This document shows, in pieces, positions 8,871 to 16,964 of a DNA stretch of 50,173 nucleotides; the stretch's first letter is position 1; the number at the start of each line of letters is the position of its first letter. Where the stretch lies: contig NZ_SGUC01000023.1 in NCBI RefSeq assembly GCF_005435165.1, forward strand, positions 1 through 50,173, read 5' to 3'. Source of the stretch: Halorubrum sp. GN11_10-6_MGM (lineage in GTDB: Archaea; Halobacteriota; Halobacteria; Halobacteriales; Haloferacaceae). The position numbers and the translations under genes are program-made. Under the pieces are notes generated by a model. It did not search any database and was not told where the DNA came from. It saw nothing but the letters and a program-made list of their open reading frames with translations.

Positions 8871-9755
8871 CTACGCGGTCGGCGTCCCGTTCTCGTCGAC
8901 AGCCACGAGACCGTCGACGGCGACCGCGTCACCGACCGCCAGAACGTCCCCCCACGAGCGCTCCTCGACGACCGTGTTCACCATCAGTCGGAAGTCGTGG
9001 TCGAAGCGGTCGCTCGCCGTCCACTCGGGCAGCGTCTCGCGACGCTTCCGGACGAACCGCTCGCGGAACCCCTCGATCTCGGCGCCTGTGTCCGGATTCC
9101 GAGAGGGGACCACACAGCGCTGGCACGGGTTGACGCCGATCAGTTCCGTGTCGCCGACGGCGACGCGGACGCCCTCCCCGCTGTCGGCGAACAGTCGGTC
9201 CTCGAAGAACGCGGGGCAGTCGTCTAAGACGACGTTCGGGCGGAGTCGGCGCCGCATCTCCGTCGCGTCGGCCACCTCGTCGAACCACGAGGCGACGGTC
9301 TCCAGCGTCGCGCGGGAGACGACGGTCGGGCCGTGAGCGGCGCGGTCGTCGGGGAAGCCGCCGCTCCGGTCGCGGACGAGGTCGACGGCGTACCCGAGGT
9401 GTTCGCCGACCCAGTCGGCCAACTCGTCGCCCTCATCGGGGAGCGCGAACGTCCGCTCGTCGGCCGGGGCACGCGCCGTTTCCGGTCGCGAGAGCGTCAC
9501 CGCGGTCGGCGTGGCGTCGGTCGGGCCCGCGAGGTCGTACTCCGCGCGGAGGCCGTGGACCGCCGCCTCGCTCTTTCCGTTGACGTAGCCGCCGCCACCC
9601 CCGACCGAGGCCGTCTCGGGGTCGACGCCGGCCTCGACGAGCGCGTACGAGCGGTCGCCACGGAGCGCGCCCGCCGGACCGATCGCGGCGCGGTCGACGG
9701 CGACGCCGTCACAGGATTTCAGGGGATACGCGAGGAGTTCGGCGACGCGTGTCAT
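8871..9755 (-). CDS. MOSC-domain protein (YcbX/MOCOS C-terminus type)
   Basis: A 294-residue protein. It starts with the MOSC N-terminal beta-barrel (LLAYPLKSCDG ... GDRSYALVE) and continues with the MOSC domain, whose conserved Cys is in NPCQRCVVPSRNPDTG (about residues 209-224). MOSC proteins bind or transfer the sulfurated molybdenum cofactor, and YcbX/mARC relatives reduce N-hydroxylated compounds. No molybdenum gene is adjacent. Length and motif order are normal. Confidence 0.9.
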   Translation of the reverse strand: MTRVAELLAYPLKSCDGVAVDRAAIGPAGALRGDRSYALVEAGVDPETASVGGGGGYVNGKSEAAVHGLRAEYDLAGPTDATPTAVTLSRPETARAPADERTFALPDEGDELADWVGEHLGYAVDLVRDRSGGFPDDRAAHGPTVVSRATLETVASWFDEVADATEMRRRLRPNVVLDDCPAFFEDRLFADSGEGVRVAVGDTELIGVNPCQRCVVPSRNPDTGAEIEGFRERFVRKRRETLPEWTASDRFDHDFRLMVNTVVEERSWGDVLAVGDAVAVDGLVAVDENGTPTA

Positions 9756-9859
9756 GCCCCGAGTTCGACGGGGCGAATAAAAAGCGATCTGGCGCGGGAG
9801 TCGGAATTCCCGAACGAATCACCGCGGGGTCCGGAACCGACCGGACGCCGCCGGCGGCC

Positions 9860-10093
9860 TCACAGCAGTTCGAGGAAGATGAGGAGCCACCAGACGTAGC
9901 CGCCGGTGAGCGCGATCGCGGTGAGGAGTTCGAGGGCGCCGACGTACTTCGAGCCGTGCGTGCGACGGAACGCCTGAATCTTCTCGACTTGGTTCCACAC
10001 CGGCAACAGCGGGTCCGGGATGATCTCTCCGAGGCCGCCGGCCTGCTGTGCGGACTCCTCGGCGACCGATTCGGGAGAGTCGTCGTCGCTCAT
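9860..10093 (-). CDS. Small single-span membrane protein of the TRAP operon
   Basis: A 77-residue protein whose ATG overlaps the stop of the TRAP permease by 4 bp (10090-10093), so it is translationally coupled. Residues 1-20 are acidic, then a conserved-looking amphipathic stretch (LPVWNQVEKIQAFRRTHGSK) and one C-terminal membrane helix (about residues 53-75). The large permease already contains both usual TRAP membrane parts, so this would be an extra accessory subunit. I do not recognise a named family. Confidence 0.7.
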   Translation of the reverse strand: MSDDDSPESVAEESAQQAGGLGEIIPDPLLPVWNQVEKIQAFRRTHGSKYVGALELLTAIALTGGYVWWLLIFLELL

Positions 10094-12081
10094 TGGCTCG
10101 CCCCCCTGCCGAACGGCAGCGTGAGACCGCGGATCATCACCTTTTCGGCGATGAACACGGCGGCGAAGACGGCGATTCCCGCGATCTTCGCGGTGTTGTT
10201 CGGGTACACCATGATGAACAGGCCGAGCGTCGCGAGCAGCGCGCGCGCGCCGATCTTCCGCCCGGGGCGCATCTTGAACGGGTAGTTCAGCCCGTAGATG
10301 ATCGCCACCGCGCCGAGCAGCACGAGCAGTCCGACGTACAGCGTGTACGCCCCGACGTCCATCGAGATCAGGCCGGGGTTGTAGACGAACGCGACCGGCA
10401 GGACGAAAAGCGGCGCGGCGATCCGGATCGCCGCGCCGCAGGTCCGCCAGAAGTTCGCCTCCGCTATCCCGGCCGCGATCACCGCCGCGGTCGCCACCGG
10501 TGGCGTGATCCCCGCGAGGATCGCCGCGTAGAACATCGTGTAGTGGGCCGTGATCGGCGCGACGTTGAAATCGGAGACGAACGTCGGCACGATGAGGATG
10601 GCCACGATGACGTACGCGGCGACCGTCGGCATACCGACGCCCATCAGGATGGCGACTCCCATCCCGAGCAGCACCGCGAACAGCAGCACGCCGCCGGAGA
10701 TGTTGATGAGCAGCAGCGCGATCTTCGCCGGGATGCCGGTCGTGCTGAAGAGGTTCACGACGCCGCTGATGACGACGAGGATGATCGCGATCGGCGCGAG
10801 GATGATCGCACCGCGACGGATTCCGTGAACGGTGTTTTTCACCTGCGTGACGAGCTCGCCGGCCGGGCCGACGCCGCTGTTGTCGACGAGCCGCTGGATC
10901 GGCGGCATGAGCGTCCCCGTGACCATCATCGCGACGACCGTGTACAGCGCGGACGTCATCACGGTGTACTGCGCGACCCCGAGGAGGTAGATGAGTATCC
11001 CGAACGGCACGCCGAACCGGATCGCCTCGAACACCTTTTTCTCCGTCGAGAGCTCCTCGTCGAAGAACTCCGAGAACTCCATGTCCTGACTGCTGGAGTC
11101 GGAGATGGCGAGGTAGTGAACCGCGATGGAGATGGACGCCACCAAGATCGCGGCCGGAACGAGGCCGGCGACGACGATGTCGAGGTACGGGACGCCGAGG
11201 TACGACGCCATCACGAACGCGGACGCGCCCATCACCGGCGGAAGCACCTGCCCGGACGTGGAGGCGACCGCCTCGATGCCGGCCGCGCGGTGTCCAGCCA
11301 TTCCGGACTCCTGCATCGTCGGGATGGTGAACGACCCCGTCATCGCCGCGTTCGCGGTGTAGGAGCCGTTGATCGAGCCGATGACCGCCGAGGAGAGCAC
11401 GGCGGTCTGTGCGATCCCCGACTCGATGTACTTCGCGGCCACGATGGCGACCCGCAGGATGAGGTCGAACGCGCCGTACGCGAACAGCAGGCCGGCGTAC
11501 AGCAGGAACGGGGCGATCCACGACGCGGTGATCTGCGTGAGGCTCCCGTAGAACCCGTACAGGTCGGTGACGGTCGCTTGGAGCAGCGTCGCCTGGTTCA
11601 TCCCCGCATGACCCAACACGCCCGGCACGAGGTTCCCGTACATCGCGTACGCGAACACGCCGATGATGAGCCCGAGGAACACGTTCCCGAACTCGCGCCA
11701 CGTGAGGTACATCAGCGAGAGGACGACGAGCCGCGCGAGCATGTACTCGTGTTCGAGCGCGTACCCCTGCCGCAGGAGGTACACGTCCTGGAAGTTGAGC
11801 GCGAAGAACGCCGAGGCGGTCATCAGCGACAGCGACGCCGGGATCAACACGGCGCCGTCGATCCACTCGCCGTCGCTGATGGCGAGCCGCGTCTCGTTGA
11901 GCGCGTACACGGTCAGGATGCCACCGACGAACGCGGTGGCGAACTGCACCTGTGAGATCGTCTGCGTCTGCGCCCAGTAGAGCACGCCGGCCCAGAACAG
12001 CAGCGCCGCCGCCGTGACCGTGACGTCGAGCCCCCGCAGCAGTCCCGACTCAGAGTCCGTCGAGGCCGTTTCCGTACTCAT
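10090..12081 (-). CDS. TRAP transporter fused permease (TAXI-associated)
   Basis: A 663-residue integral membrane protein with roughly 16-18 hydrophobic segments. It is a fused DctQ-DctM permease as in TAXI-type TRAP systems. DctM-type features are seen in the Gly/Pro-rich stretches around ASTSGQVLPPVMGASAF (about residue 270), MGVGMPTVAAYVIVA (about 487) and ILAGITPPVATAAVIAAG (about 521). It would import an organic acid coupled to Na+ or H+, fed by the binding protein encoded upstream at 12240-13379. It overlaps the small membrane protein downstream. Confidence 0.92.
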   Translation of the reverse strand: MSTETASTDSESGLLRGLDVTVTAAALLFWAGVLYWAQTQTISQVQFATAFVGGILTVYALNETRLAISDGEWIDGAVLIPASLSLMTASAFFALNFQDVYLLRQGYALEHEYMLARLVVLSLMYLTWREFGNVFLGLIIGVFAYAMYGNLVPGVLGHAGMNQATLLQATVTDLYGFYGSLTQITASWIAPFLLYAGLLFAYGAFDLILRVAIVAAKYIESGIAQTAVLSSAVIGSINGSYTANAAMTGSFTIPTMQESGMAGHRAAGIEAVASTSGQVLPPVMGASAFVMASYLGVPYLDIVVAGLVPAAILVASISIAVHYLAISDSSSQDMEFSEFFDEELSTEKKVFEAIRFGVPFGILIYLLGVAQYTVMTSALYTVVAMMVTGTLMPPIQRLVDNSGVGPAGELVTQVKNTVHGIRRGAIILAPIAIILVVISGVVNLFSTTGIPAKIALLLINISGGVLLFAVLLGMGVAILMGVGMPTVAAYVIVAILIVPTFVSDFNVAPITAHYTMFYAAILAGITPPVATAAVIAAGIAEANFWRTCGAAIRIAAPLFVLPVAFVYNPGLISMDVGAYTLYVGLLVLLGAVAIIYGLNYPFKMRPGRKIGARALLATLGLFIMVYPNNTAKIAGIAVFAAVFIAEKVMIRGLTLPFGRGASQ

Positions 12082-12239
12082 TGGCGTCGTCGTACGTTAG
12101 GTGGGACGTTCGGTTGTCCGGGCGTGATTGAGAGTGTCATAGTTGATGTCTGGATTGTCGGTTACGTGGTTGGTGATTTTAAATTACTGATCGGTACGCC
12201 TCGGATATCGTGGGGGGAGAGCCCCCGACTACCGGCCGA

Positions 12240-13379
12240 TCAGGCGCTGTCGCCTTCGGTCAGGCTGTCATCCCACGCGTCGTTGTCCCGGTAGTACTGG
12301 ACCGCACCGCGGTGGACCGGGATGTTCTCTCTGGCCGACCCGAGCATGTCCGCGGTGGACTCGAAGTCGTTGAACTGCGCTTCGCCTTCGTTGACCGTGT
12401 CGTTGTGTTCGTCGACGACGCGGCACAGCTCGTAGACGGCGTCCGGGTTCGCCTCGGGGTTGAACGTGTAGTTCACTTCGAGGTTCCAGTGGAACACCTC
12501 GTCCGTGCCGATGTCGGTGTCCGCGATGGGCCAGTCGTCGTAGCTCGTGGTGCCGGTGCCGGCGCCCGGGTACGACTCGGCGGACTCCATGAGCGCGTCC
12601 GTCGGCTCGACGTAGTGGATGTCCGTTCGGGAGGCGATCTCCTGAACGAAACCGGTGTATCGCACGCCGGGCGTCCCGTACGCGATACTGGCGTCGATCG
12701 TCCCCTCCTCGAACGCGCCGGGCGCGGAGTCGACGCCCATGTTCTGGATGTTCATCTGGTCGTAGATGTCGGCCGTCGGCTCCTGCGACCAGACGTCGAG
12801 CGTCGTCGCGCGCGTCGAGTACCCCGGCTCGGCCGGGTAGACGTTCGCGCCGGCGAGGTCGTCGAAGGTCTCGATCCCCGTGCCGTCGCGAGCGATGATA
12901 TAGATGGCGTACGGGAACGCGTAGAACCCGTACTGCGGGATGCGTTCCACGGGCTGTTCGGAGAACGCACCGGTCTCGTCGAGCGCCTTCGACAGCGAGT
13001 TGTTGTCGGTGATACCCGCGTTGAACTGATTGTTCGCCATCCGGCGGATCGTGCCGATGTACCCCGGGCTCTCGATCGTCGAGTAGCTCAGGGTGTCGCT
13101 CTCCTGGCTCACCGCGCGCTCGACGGCGAGTCCCACGTCTTGGGTCCCGCCGGCCGACGTCCCCACGCGGAGCGAGAGGTCCTGGCTCCCGCCGTCGGAG
13201 CCGTCGCTACCGTCGGAGCCGTCGCTACCGTCAGATCCGTCTCCGCCGTCGGACCCGTCGCTACCATCGGAGCCGTCGCCGCCGTCGCCGCCGCCGCCGG
13301 AACAGCCGGCGAGTCCGGTGATGCCTACAGCGCCGGTACCGTACAGGAACTTACGACGATTGACTGAGTTCTTCGACAT
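12240..13379 (-). CDS. TAXI-family TRAP transporter binding protein (Tat lipoprotein)
   Basis: A 379-residue secreted solute-binding protein. The Tat signal has RRKFL at residues 8-12 and lipobox Cys at 26 (GLAGC). A Gly/Ser/Asp repeat linker (about 27-67) keeps the ligand domain off the membrane. The TAXI core begins LSLRVGTSAGGTQDVGLAVE, where bacterial TAXI proteins bind carboxylates such as glutamate. ATG 13379 is chosen over an upstream TTG. It is the first gene of the transporter set; the permease follows 158 nt downstream in the direction of transcription. Confidence 0.93.
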   Translation of the reverse strand: MSKNSVNRRKFLYGTGAVGITGLAGCSGGGGDGGDGSDGSDGSDGGDGSDGSDGSDGSDGSDGGSQDLSLRVGTSAGGTQDVGLAVERAVSQESDTLSYSTIESPGYIGTIRRMANNQFNAGITDNNSLSKALDETGAFSEQPVERIPQYGFYAFPYAIYIIARDGTGIETFDDLAGANVYPAEPGYSTRATTLDVWSQEPTADIYDQMNIQNMGVDSAPGAFEEGTIDASIAYGTPGVRYTGFVQEIASRTDIHYVEPTDALMESAESYPGAGTGTTSYDDWPIADTDIGTDEVFHWNLEVNYTFNPEANPDAVYELCRVVDEHNDTVNEGEAQFNDFESTADMLGSARENIPVHRGAVQYYRDNDAWDDSLTEGDSA

Positions 13380-13663
13380 ACTCAACTGAGTACATCCGGT
13401 CGATCATTAACAATGTGTCTGTTTATTTCAGTTCAAAACCCGAGAATCTCACGGTCTTTCATGGTATCTAACACGTCACGGCCTCCGGCACAGAGCCGTG
13501 CGGAGACTTTCCGTCCCCGTAGCGTCGGGGTGAATTCGACGTATCTCGTCTCATTCCACAGTCGACAGCGCGACCGACCGTGCCGCGGCCGCCCCGTTCT
13601 TTCAATTGTGTTACAGTAACAGGTTCCGGTCGAGATGGCGCGGCCCGGCGTCGGGGGAGATCG

Positions 13664-14092
13664 TCACTCGTCGAGGATCACCGTCACCGGACGGTCCGCC
13701 GCGAGCAACACCGACTGGGTCGTGCTCCCGAACAGCATCTTGCCCGTCGGGCTCCGGCGCCGCCCGCTCATGGTGATGTTGTCGACGTCGAGTTCGTCGG
13801 CGACCTCGATGATCGTCTCGGCGGGGTCGCCGTGTTCGCGCCGGCGAGACGTTTCGACGCCCGCCTCAGTCAGCCGGTCCTCGACGTCGTCGACGCTCTC
13901 GGGGTAGTTCTCATCATTCCACACCTCCTCGGAGTCGACGCGGCCGCCCTCGCCGCTCACTTCGAACCCCTCGTACACGTTGAGAATCACCGCCTCGACG
14001 TCGGAGTCGGCGTTCGGTAGCGACGCGACGGAGTCGGCCGCGGCGAGCGCGTGGTCGACGTCGCCGCCGACGGGTAGCAGTACGCGGTACAT
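13664..14092 (-). CDS. Universal stress protein (UspA) next to the TRAP transporter
   Basis: A 142-residue Usp-fold protein starting MYRVLLPVGGDVDHA. The ATP-binding signature G-2x-G-9x-G(S/T) is recognisable as GRRRSPTGKMLFGSTTQSVL near residues 112-131. Usp proteins next to TRAP genes (TeaD of Halomonas elongata) bind ATP and tune transporter activity, so this one probably regulates the TRAP system downstream on the same strand. A TATA-like TTTATC about 30 nt upstream of ATG 14092 indicates a leaderless start. An insertion sequence ends about 54 bp upstream of the start, sparing the TATA box. Confidence 0.92.
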   Translation of the reverse strand: MYRVLLPVGGDVDHALAAADSVASLPNADSDVEAVILNVYEGFEVSGEGGRVDSEEVWNDENYPESVDDVEDRLTEAGVETSRRREHGDPAETIIEVADELDVDNITMSGRRRSPTGKMLFGSTTQSVLLAADRPVTVILDE

Positions 14093-14145
14093 GGTGACAC
14101 TCAACCGAACAGGGGATGATAAATCTGTCTGCCGTGGCGGCCGCG

Positions 14146-14827
14146 GTGTTAAGTTAAGGAAGAGGCGGAGCGAAGTTCTAGTGCCTATGCCAGAAATCGC
14201 CCGCCTCACCGAGTGTACCGAGTGGATCGACTTGGAGTTTGTGGAGCGAGAGCGGACACCCCGGTCGATCATTGAAAAGGGTATTCGCCACCATCTCGCA
14301 GGATTATCACTTTCGAATACAGTTATTCTTCTTGAGGAATTGGGTGTCAAGAGAAGTCGTGTCGCTGTTCACAACTGGGTACAGAAAGCTGATTTACAGC
14401 CAGCTGGCGGTGAAAGCCCGGATCGCGTTGCGGTCGATCAAAAGGCGATCCGGATCAATGACGAGCAGTATTGGCTGTATGCTGCCGTCGATCCGGAAAC
14501 AAACAGAATCCTTCATTCACGGCTATTTCCGACGTACACGATACCGATCGCACGAGAATTTCTCACAGAATTGGCCGAGAAACACGACGTTGAAGACGCC
14601 CTGTTTCTCGTCGATGACGCCGACGATCTGATCGGTGGGCTCCGCCGCGAAAACTATAGCTACCGCGTCGAACAACACGGCTTCAGAAACTCCGTAGAAC
14701 GTGTCTTTAGAGAAGTAGAACGACGAACCTCTTCGTTTTCAAACTGTTTCAGCCACGTCGGTCCACCGACCGCGGAAAACTGGTTACAAGCCCACGCCGT
14801 CTGGTGGAATCATGTTTAAGTTAACAC
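14146..14827 (+). mobile_element. IS6-type insertion sequence, ~682 bp
   Basis: Terminal inverted repeats of 13 bp with two mismatches bound the transposase gene: gtgttaagttaag at 14146-14158 and, reversed, gtgttaacttaaa from 14827. The single transposase gene fills the element, as in haloarchaeal IS6 relatives. Base composition is visibly more AT-rich than the neighbours. No direct repeat touches the inverted-repeat ends; an 8-bp gtggcggc occurs on both sides but 4 bp further out (14134-14141 and 14832-14839). Confidence 0.85.
14187..14819 (+). CDS. IS6-family transposase
   Basis: A 210-residue DDE transposase with an intact reading frame. An N-terminal HTH region (about 20-70; SLSNTVILLEELGVKRS) precedes the catalytic triad: D84 in VAVDQKAI, D143 in FLVDDADDL, and E in VERVFREVERR (about 170-178). 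Length and motif spacing match short haloarchaeal IS6 transposases. The gene lies alone between the inverted repeats, so the copy may still be active. Confidence 0.93.
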   Translation: MPEIARLTECTEWIDLEFVERERTPRSIIEKGIRHHLAGLSLSNTVILLEELGVKRSRVAVHNWVQKADLQPAGGESPDRVAVDQKAIRINDEQYWLYAAVDPETNRILHSRLFPTYTIPIAREFLTELAEKHDVEDALFLVDDADDLIGGLRRENYSYRVEQHGFRNSVERVFREVERRTSSFSNCFSHVGPPTAENWLQAHAVWWNHV

Positions 14828-14889
14828 GACAGTGGCGGCTCGACGGCGCCGATCGGGGGCGGACGGCCGCGCTCTGCGACCCGGTCCGC

Positions 14890-15711
14890 CTACCGCGTCA
14901 CCGGCGCGTCGACCGTCCCGATCGACTCGACGACCGCCCGCACCTCGTCGCCGGGGTCGATGGGCGCCGCACCGGGCGTGCCGGTGCTGAACAGGTCGCC
15001 CGGTTCCAGCGTCATCACGTCGGAGTGGAACGAGACGATCTCCGCCGGCGGGAACAGCATGTTTCGGATCTCGTTTTCGGCCTTCACCGCGCCGTTGACC
15101 TCCGTCCGCACGGAGAGCGCTTCGAGGTCGAGCGGCTCCTCCGGCACCGCGAGCGCGGCGCCGGGCACGAGGAACGTGTCGTAGCTCTTCGCCCGCGTGA
15201 GGAAGCGCGGATTCCGCTGGAGGACGTCCTCCGCGGTCATGTCGATCACGGGGAGGTAGCCCGCGACCACGTCGTCGACGTCGCCCTCGTCGACGTTTCG
15301 GCACGACCGGCCCATCACGACGGCGAGCTCCGCCTCGGCGGTCACCCGCTCGCTCTGTTCGGTCGGCGGCAGGCGGATCGGCCCGCCCGGCCCGGTCAGG
15401 ACCGACGACGGCTTCATGAAGCTCGCCGGCTCCTCCGGGCGCTGTTCGTCGAGGTCGCCGGCGTGTTCCTCGTAGTTCAGCCCGATCCCCCACAGCTTCC
15501 CGAACGACTCTAGGGGCGCGCCGAACGAGAGGTCCGCGGCCGGGACGGGGTCGGCGGTCGCGTCGGCGACGTCGCCGAGCGTCCCCGCGGCGGCGCGGGG
15601 GAGCGCGTCCCGGACCGTCTCCAGGTCGGGCTCGACGGCGCCGAGGGGGACGTACCCCTCGTCGTCGCCGAGCAGCGGGTCGCCGGTCGCCGTTCGCGCG
15701 AGGTACTTCAT
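14890..15711 (-). CDS. Fumarylacetoacetate hydrolase-family protein
   Basis: A 273-residue FAH-family enzyme. The family core is seen in WGIGLNYEEHAGD (about 73), the metal ligands in AEAELAVVMG (about 125) and VIDMTAEDV (about 156), and the C-terminal FSTGTPGAA. FAH enzymes cleave C-C bonds of beta-diketo acids. In the haloarchaeal L-rhamnose/L-fucose diketo-hydrolase pathways such an enzyme splits 2,4-diketo-3-deoxy acids to pyruvate and L-lactate, and the neighbours (SDR, dehydratases) fit that step. It is the last gene of a four-gene minus-strand set; 21 bp separate it from the cupin. The exact substrate is inferred. Confidence 0.88.
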   Translation of the reverse strand: MKYLARTATGDPLLGDDEGYVPLGAVEPDLETVRDALPRAAAGTLGDVADATADPVPAADLSFGAPLESFGKLWGIGLNYEEHAGDLDEQRPEEPASFMKPSSVLTGPGGPIRLPPTEQSERVTAEAELAVVMGRSCRNVDEGDVDDVVAGYLPVIDMTAEDVLQRNPRFLTRAKSYDTFLVPGAALAVPEEPLDLEALSVRTEVNGAVKAENEIRNMLFPPAEIVSFHSDVMTLEPGDLFSTGTPGAAPIDPGDEVRAVVESIGTVDAPVTR

Positions 15712-15732
15712 TTCGGGGTCGCTCCGTTCATC

Positions 15733-16080
15733 TCACTCATCCCGGTCCGTCCAGAAGTCGAACGAGCGCCCGGGCGCGAACACGTCGAGGCCGACGGCGA
15801 GCTCGTCGCCCGTGTTCTCGACGCGGTGGGGTTCGTTGGACTCCAGGAGGACAGAATCGTTCTTCTGGAGCGTCACCTCGTCGTCCTCAGTCGCGACCGT
15901 GAGCTCGCCCTCCAGACAGAGGCACACCTGCTCGTTCTCGTGGTCGTGCATCGGCGAGCTGTGGCCCGGCGGCTTCTCGAACCACTCGAAGGAGAACCGG
16001 TCGCTGCCCGCCATCGACACGCGCCGCCACCCCTCCTCCGGCTCGTAGGTCTCCGCCTCGTCGAACGGGACGGGCTTCAT
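15733..16080 (-). CDS. Small cupin-domain protein
   Basis: A 115-residue single-domain cupin. The metal-binding cupin motif 1 is visible in PMHDHENEQVCLCLEGE (about residues 43-59) with two His and a Glu, and motif 2 in EPHRVENTGDE (about 83-93). Its ATG overlaps the SDR stop by 4 bp, so the two are coupled. In sugar-acid clusters such cupins act as mutarotases, lactonases, isomerases or ligand-sensing proteins; which applies here cannot be told. Confidence 0.85.
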   Translation of the reverse strand: MKPVPFDEAETYEPEEGWRRVSMAGSDRFSFEWFEKPPGHSSPMHDHENEQVCLCLEGELTVATEDDEVTLQKNDSVLLESNEPHRVENTGDELAVGLDVFAPGRSFDFWTDRDE

Positions 16081-16865
16081 AGGTTCGCTCCGGTCGAGCC
16101 GCCGTCGATCGGGAGCGCGGTGCCGTTGACGTAGCCCGACTTCGGCGACGAGAGGAACGCGACGGTGTTGCCGAGCTCCATCGGGTCGCCGATGCGTTCG
16201 AGCGGGTTCCCCGCCCAGTCGTCGAGCCCCTCCTCGTAGGAGTCGTAGTCGCCGCGGTCAACGGCGGCCTCGACGAGGTCGCGGATCCGGCTCGTCTCGT
16301 GGGGGCCCGGGAGGACGGCGTTCGCGCGTACCTCCGGCGCGAACTCCTTCGAGAGCGTCTTCTCTAACCCGATGACGCTCATCCGGACGGAGTTCGACAG
16401 CACGAGGCTGTCGATGGCCTCCTTCACGCTGCGGGAGGTGATGTTGACGATCGTGCCGCCGTCGCCCTCCTTGAGGTGCGGATACGACTCCCGCGCCAGC
16501 CGGACGACGCTCATCACGAGCAGGTCGTAGGCGTGCTGCCAATCCTCGTCGTCCGTGTCGAGGAACGCGCCCGAGGGCGGCCCGCCCGCGCTCGTCACGA
16601 GGTGGTCGATCGTGCCGAACTCGTCGACGGTCGTCTCCACGAGCGCCGCGACCTCGTCGGCGTCAGTCAGATCGGCCGGCTGCGCGACGATCTCGCCCGT
16701 CGCGACCGCTTCCACCTCCTCCTTGGCGGCCGCCAGTCGCTCCTCGTCGCGACCGTTGATGACGACGTTCACACCCTCTCGGGCGAGCGCCTTCGCCGAT
16801 GCCTTGCCGAGTCCGCTGGACGATGCCGTGACGAGCGCCGCGTTTCCGTCGATCTGTAGGTCCAT
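16077..16865 (-). CDS. Short-chain dehydrogenase/reductase
   Basis: A 262-residue classical SDR. The NAD(P)-binding TASSSGLGKASA is at residues 13-24; the active-site region carries Ser-based NITSRSVKEAI with an S...(x)...K arrangement, although the usual YxxxK Tyr is replaced (LVLSNSVRMSVIGLEK). The C-terminus is ordinary (AFLSSPKSGYVNGTALPIDGG). That atypical catalytic pattern is shared with some 3-oxoacyl reductase-like SDRs. By context it may oxidise a 2-keto-3-deoxy sugar acid at C4 before cleavage by the FAH enzyme. It is coupled to the downstream cupin. Confidence 0.9.
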   Translation of the reverse strand: MDLQIDGNAALVTASSSGLGKASAKALAREGVNVVINGRDEERLAAAKEEVEAVATGEIVAQPADLTDADEVAALVETTVDEFGTIDHLVTSAGGPPSGAFLDTDDEDWQHAYDLLVMSVVRLARESYPHLKEGDGGTIVNITSRSVKEAIDSLVLSNSVRMSVIGLEKTLSKEFAPEVRANAVLPGPHETSRIRDLVEAAVDRGDYDSYEEGLDDWAGNPLERIGDPMELGNTVAFLSSPKSGYVNGTALPIDGGSTGANL

Positions 16866-16964
16866 GCACTACCGATTCCGAGTGTCGGGTGAAAACGTTT
16901 TCTTACAGGCAACCGGAGCGGCTGTCTATCGGCCGACACGACGGCCGCGAGACCGCGTCGGCCA

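Noticed and set aside
14134..14839. 8-bp gtggcggc on both sides of the IS as a target duplication
   Set aside because: It does not touch the inverted-repeat ends, and the extra terminal bases do not match each other; kept only as an observation.
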